A stretch of 64,000 bases of DNA. Origin: Nemertoderma westbladi (lineage: Eukaryota > Xenacoelomorpha > Nemertodermatida > Nemertodermatidae). Within the stretch, counting starts at the first letter, position 1, and every line of letters starts with the position of its first letter. Of this stretch, positions 63,277-64,000 are shown one piece after another. Position numbers and translations under genes: made by a program. Location of the stretch: contig JAUCBJ010008050.1 in assembly GCA_032718475.1 (NCBI GenBank), positions 62,001 through 126,000 of the forward strand. The letters are read 5' to 3'. The notes under the pieces were generated by a model. That model was given only the letters and a program-made list of their open reading frames with translations, made no database searches and had not been told where the DNA came from.

Positions 63277-64000
63277 ATGACCATCCAAGCCTTTGGGATA
63301 ATCTCGAGCCCTTCAAACGCCTGTTCCGTGGTGCGCACTACTGCGGATGACAACCGAGACGCCTTCTCTAAAGAGGTGATCGAGGAGGTCGCTAAAGGAA
63401 CGGTAGAATGCTTAAAGAAAGGTGGATTTCGACTAACTAAATTCACTAGCAACTCCCGTGAGTTTCTGGAGTCGATCCCGGTAGAAGATCGAGGAACAAA
63501 AGACCTAGATCTAATAAAGGATGATCTCCCAGAAACTAAGACCCTTGGTTTGAAATGGGACACAGAAAGAGATATCCTGTTTTTCCAATTAAAACAGCGA
63601 GATAATCCAGTTCGGACTAAACGGATTTGTTTAAGTATCCTGAGCACTTATTTCGATCCATTGGGATTTATTAGCCCAGTTATATTGATTGCTCGGAGTT
63701 TAGTACAACAAATGTGGCTTGAAAACCACTCATGGGACGATCCACTTAAGGGAGAATTATTATTAAAGAAGTGGATGAAATGGGAAGATTCTCTACCAGC
63801 CATCGAAAACTTTATAATTTCCCATTCATATTTTGGTCATGTTCTCCCTACATATTCATATCAACTCCATGTGTTTGGAGACGCCAGCGATATGGGAATA
63901 GGTATAGTAGCCTACCTAAGGGTGGAAACTCCGGACGGAATCAAAGTCGCCTTGGTTACCTCTAAGGCATTGATAAACAACAAGTTGAAAGTTCCTCGAG
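63277..64000 (+). pseudogene. BEL2 RT remainder and RNase H start
   Basis: The same frame stays open from the TGA to the window edge: MTIQAFGIISSPSNACSVVR, TADDNRDAF, GTVECLKKGGFRLTKFTSNS, TKTLGLKWDTERD, LSTYFDPLGFISPVIL and the RNase H entry VFGDASDMGIGIVAYLRV. Between DAFSKEV and AKGTVE (63361-63402), where BEL/Pao RTs carry the F/Y-x-D-D box and about 20 more residues, that text is absent. Confidence 0.9.

Overview
This is a stretch of an animal nuclear genome, not a prokaryotic one. It is AT-rich, genes are split by consensus GT-AG introns, and the space between exons is packed with retroelements and DNA transposons. The set of elements (RTE-like and CR1-like LINEs, BEL/Pao LTR elements, a Penelope-like element, piggyBac, many TIR elements and minisatellites), together with TSR, VMO1-like and CUB extracellular modules, suggests a marine invertebrate. 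I cannot place it further.

Main gene (minus strand, 48061 to 1540, continuing past the left edge). Eighteen coding exons can be joined; each has an AG acceptor and a GT donor, and every exon length agrees with the reading phase of its neighbours. They encode 952 residues of one secreted protein: a hydrophobic N-terminus, an unrecognised Cys-containing region, seven thrombospondin type 1-like (TSR) modules with one phase-1 exon each, one VMO1-like domain made of three internal repeats over five exons, a complete two-exon CUB domain, and the first half of a second CUB domain. Intron 13 is 22 kb and cuts the VMO1-like domain.

Introns. Intron 13 (5626-27702) holds an RTE-like LINE, a chimeric LTR start, tandem repeats, a small MITE, a decayed BEL/Pao element (BEL1), a tandem LTR duplication interrupted by a decayed piggyBac element with a matching empty site next door, and a 1.55-kb unit present three times in near-identical form. 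Intron 11 holds a TIR element carrying a 1.8-kb 16-bp minisatellite with a higher-order period near 616 bp, and a second TIR element built from GGGCACTAA iterons. Introns 5, 7 and 8 hold LINEs. One of them inserted at the exon 5/intron 5 boundary and left a 50-bp target duplication that copied the splice donor. Intron 4 holds a 21-bp minisatellite open in several frames and a decayed reverse transcriptase gene.

Right flank (48062-64000). About 3.7 kb without recognisable genes is followed by a Penelope-like element with RT and GIY-YIG parts between diverged direct repeats. A second BEL/Pao element (BEL2, plus strand) has a 1723-codon gag-protease-RT frame ending at one in-frame TGA; past it the same frame stays open to the window edge, but the RT catalytic Asp-Asp box appears to be missing.
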